Part shown: positions 62,640 through 64,000 of the stretch, one piece after another
Numbering within the stretch: the first letter of the stretch is position 1
How the letters are laid out: each line of letters starts with the position of its first letter
Source: Artocarpus heterophyllus
Lineage: Eukaryota > Streptophyta > Magnoliopsida > Rosales > Moraceae
DNA length: 64,000 nt
Reading direction: 5' to 3'
NCBI GenBank assembly: GCA_025403435.1
Contig: CM046350.1
Coordinates: forward strand, 15,825,684 to 15,889,683
Made by a program: the position numbers and the translations under genes
Notes under the pieces: model-generated
What the model was told of the DNA's origin: nothing
Databases searched by the model: none
Seen by the model: the letters and a program-made list of their open reading frames with translations, nothing else

Positions 62640-63620
62640 TTAGAGTTTTTCTTTAGTAGCAACAAAGCATCCCCATCTCCGTTTTAAGAAGAGGGGATTA
62701 GGATCGAGTATCTCCGTGGAGGGACCTTCCTCGTACTACCCAATTTCCCATCTAATACAACTATGCAGGTCAAAATTATAGGAAACGAGATATCCTGCTT
62801 TATGCAGAATGACCTGCAGCCACAACGAGCCGATCTGTAATTTCTTAGTTACTCCAAATCAGGAGAGTGTTCCTGGGATTTTAAATTCCGAAGGAACTCA
62901 TTGGATAGGGAGGCGTTGGAAGTCATGGAGTTGAAATCTCTTCAAGAGGGATTTCAAAGGAGGGGAGGAGGTAATGGAAACTTGATAATTTGAGGTCTTT
63001 TCAGTGAAGTCATTATCTGAATTATCTCATAGACGACCCTAACATCCCTTATTTCTTTTTCTTCTAATTCATCTGAAAACCCTGAATTCCTAACAAAGTT
63101 AAAGCGTCCTGTTGATTGCTATTTATTGATAAGTTGTACACTAACAATACTTTGCAGTATAAGAAACCTGTTCTTTCTATTCCTCCAGGTTGGTGCGTTC
63201 TTTGTAAAAACAGCAGGGAATCGCATTGTCCCTACTCAGACAAGATATAGTGTTTACTAGCGTCGGAATTGGATATTGCATGAGCGGTCCCTGAGAGTTG
63301 GAAGGGGCTGGCAAGTTCATTATTTGGGTCAGATTTTAGCTGCAGAAGGAACTATTTAGGAAGGATTGCTATCATGGCAATATGGCGGCGTACATAGTTG
63401 GAGAGAAACCGTAGAATTTTTTAGGGTCAGGAAGAGGAATTTCTAGTTATATGGGATCAGGTTAAAGCAAACATCCTGTTGTGAATCCACTTCGAGAAGG
63501 AATTTAGTGATCTTCTCATTTCAAATTTAGTTAGAGATTGGTCTTCTTTCCTTTAGTCAAGAGTTCAATCCTCTGTATTTTTGTTTTTATTTTGTTCCCC
63601 TCTTTCTTTGTAACTCTTAT
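62640..63620 (+). pseudogene. Decayed LINE 3' segment (zf-RVT region)
   Basis: Broken frames read WDFKFRRNSLDREALEVMELKSLQ at about 62878-62950, then PPGWCVLCKNSRESHCPYSD near 63187-63240, then RRTYLERNRRIF near 63385-63420 and VIWDQVKANILL. This order is that of the C-terminal part of plant L1-type LINE proteins: the post-RT region, the zf-RVT zinc-binding CVLC segment, then the ERNxRIF stretch. Stops and frame changes are frequent and the usual final His-x-Cys of zf-RVT is degraded. The 5' part (RT, endonuclease) is absent. Confidence 0.6.
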
Positions 63621-64000
63621 TCTTTTGCATTAATAATAATAGTTATTTTGTTTTTTTTTTCTCTCAAATAAAAAATTATAGCAATTTAAAACAAAAAAGT
63701 AGAAACTTAATATAAATTTTAACTAAGATTAAAGGTTCATCAAATTCTAAAATCATATAATAGAGCCACAAAAGGTCTCATCAAAAGAAATAATTATCAT
63801 AAAAGCTATAAACATTTAGGAACGTCAAAACATAGAACGTAAATTCCCATTTGTGATATTCTAGGCTACGGTTAAGTATGAAGTATATATAAGAACTCAA
63901 GGAATATTGGGCTCATTTGGTATTGTTTCTGCAGGTTTTTTTTAGCTTTTATAACCGCCTATAACAGTTTAGGACGTTTGGTGTGAACTCTGTTTGTGAA
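63621..64000. other. Intergenic
   Basis: AT-rich DNA to the window edge; nothing specific is seen. Confidence 0.4.

Overview
The window is nuclear DNA of a flowering plant, most likely a eudicot (a cucurbit would fit, but the sequence alone does not settle the family). It is AT-rich, with spliced genes and many LTR retrotransposons, non-LTR retroposons and fold-back elements. Only four ordinary host genes are supported, all on the minus strand: one Di19-type zinc-finger gene and three tandem copies of a small NUCLEAR FUSION DEFECTIVE 6-like (NFD6-like) organellar protein gene. No rRNA, tRNA or CRISPR feature was seen.

Region 1 (1-14494) is a self-nested pair of non-autonomous Ty3/gypsy-type LTR elements on the minus strand. 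Element A (2969-11175) is complete: two 1.97-kb LTRs (TG...CA), an initiator-Met tRNA primer-binding site, a polypurine tract with the usual gypsy 3' context, and a 5-bp target duplication (gcaac). It sits inside a second copy, element B (LTR at 12132-14494, the other LTR running off the left edge). No gag or pol is visible. The A interior instead carries an intact intronless LOG-family (cytokinin-activating phosphoribohydrolase-like) reading frame of 216 codons. Both copies also carry a cysteine-rich basic protein of 173 codons, intact in B and frameshifted in A, which by eye resembles nucleic-acid-binding proteins of flexuous plant RNA viruses. This gene-carrying element is the most unusual thing in the window.

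Region 2 (14495-25860) holds the Di19 gene (five coding exons, 231 aa), whose third intron has AT-AC ends and matches a U12-type minor-spliceosome intron. Around it are a fold-back element, a candidate LTR fragment, a poly(A)-tailed retroposon and a 34-bp minisatellite.

Region 3 (25861-60960) is a tandem triplication of an NFD6-like gene and its flanks. Copies 1 and 2 are compact. Copy 3 has been hit by two Ty1/copia elements of one family in opposite orientation: a decayed one downstream of its stop (40662-50138) and a young one inside intron 1 (51551-60708). All three coding exons and splice sites of copy 3 remain intact. Spacers between copies contain a long-TIR fold-back element, an RNase H fragment, a retroposon with a 15-bp target duplication and a decayed gypsy gag.

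Region 4 (60961-64000) is AT-rich intergenic DNA ending in a decayed LINE 3' segment.
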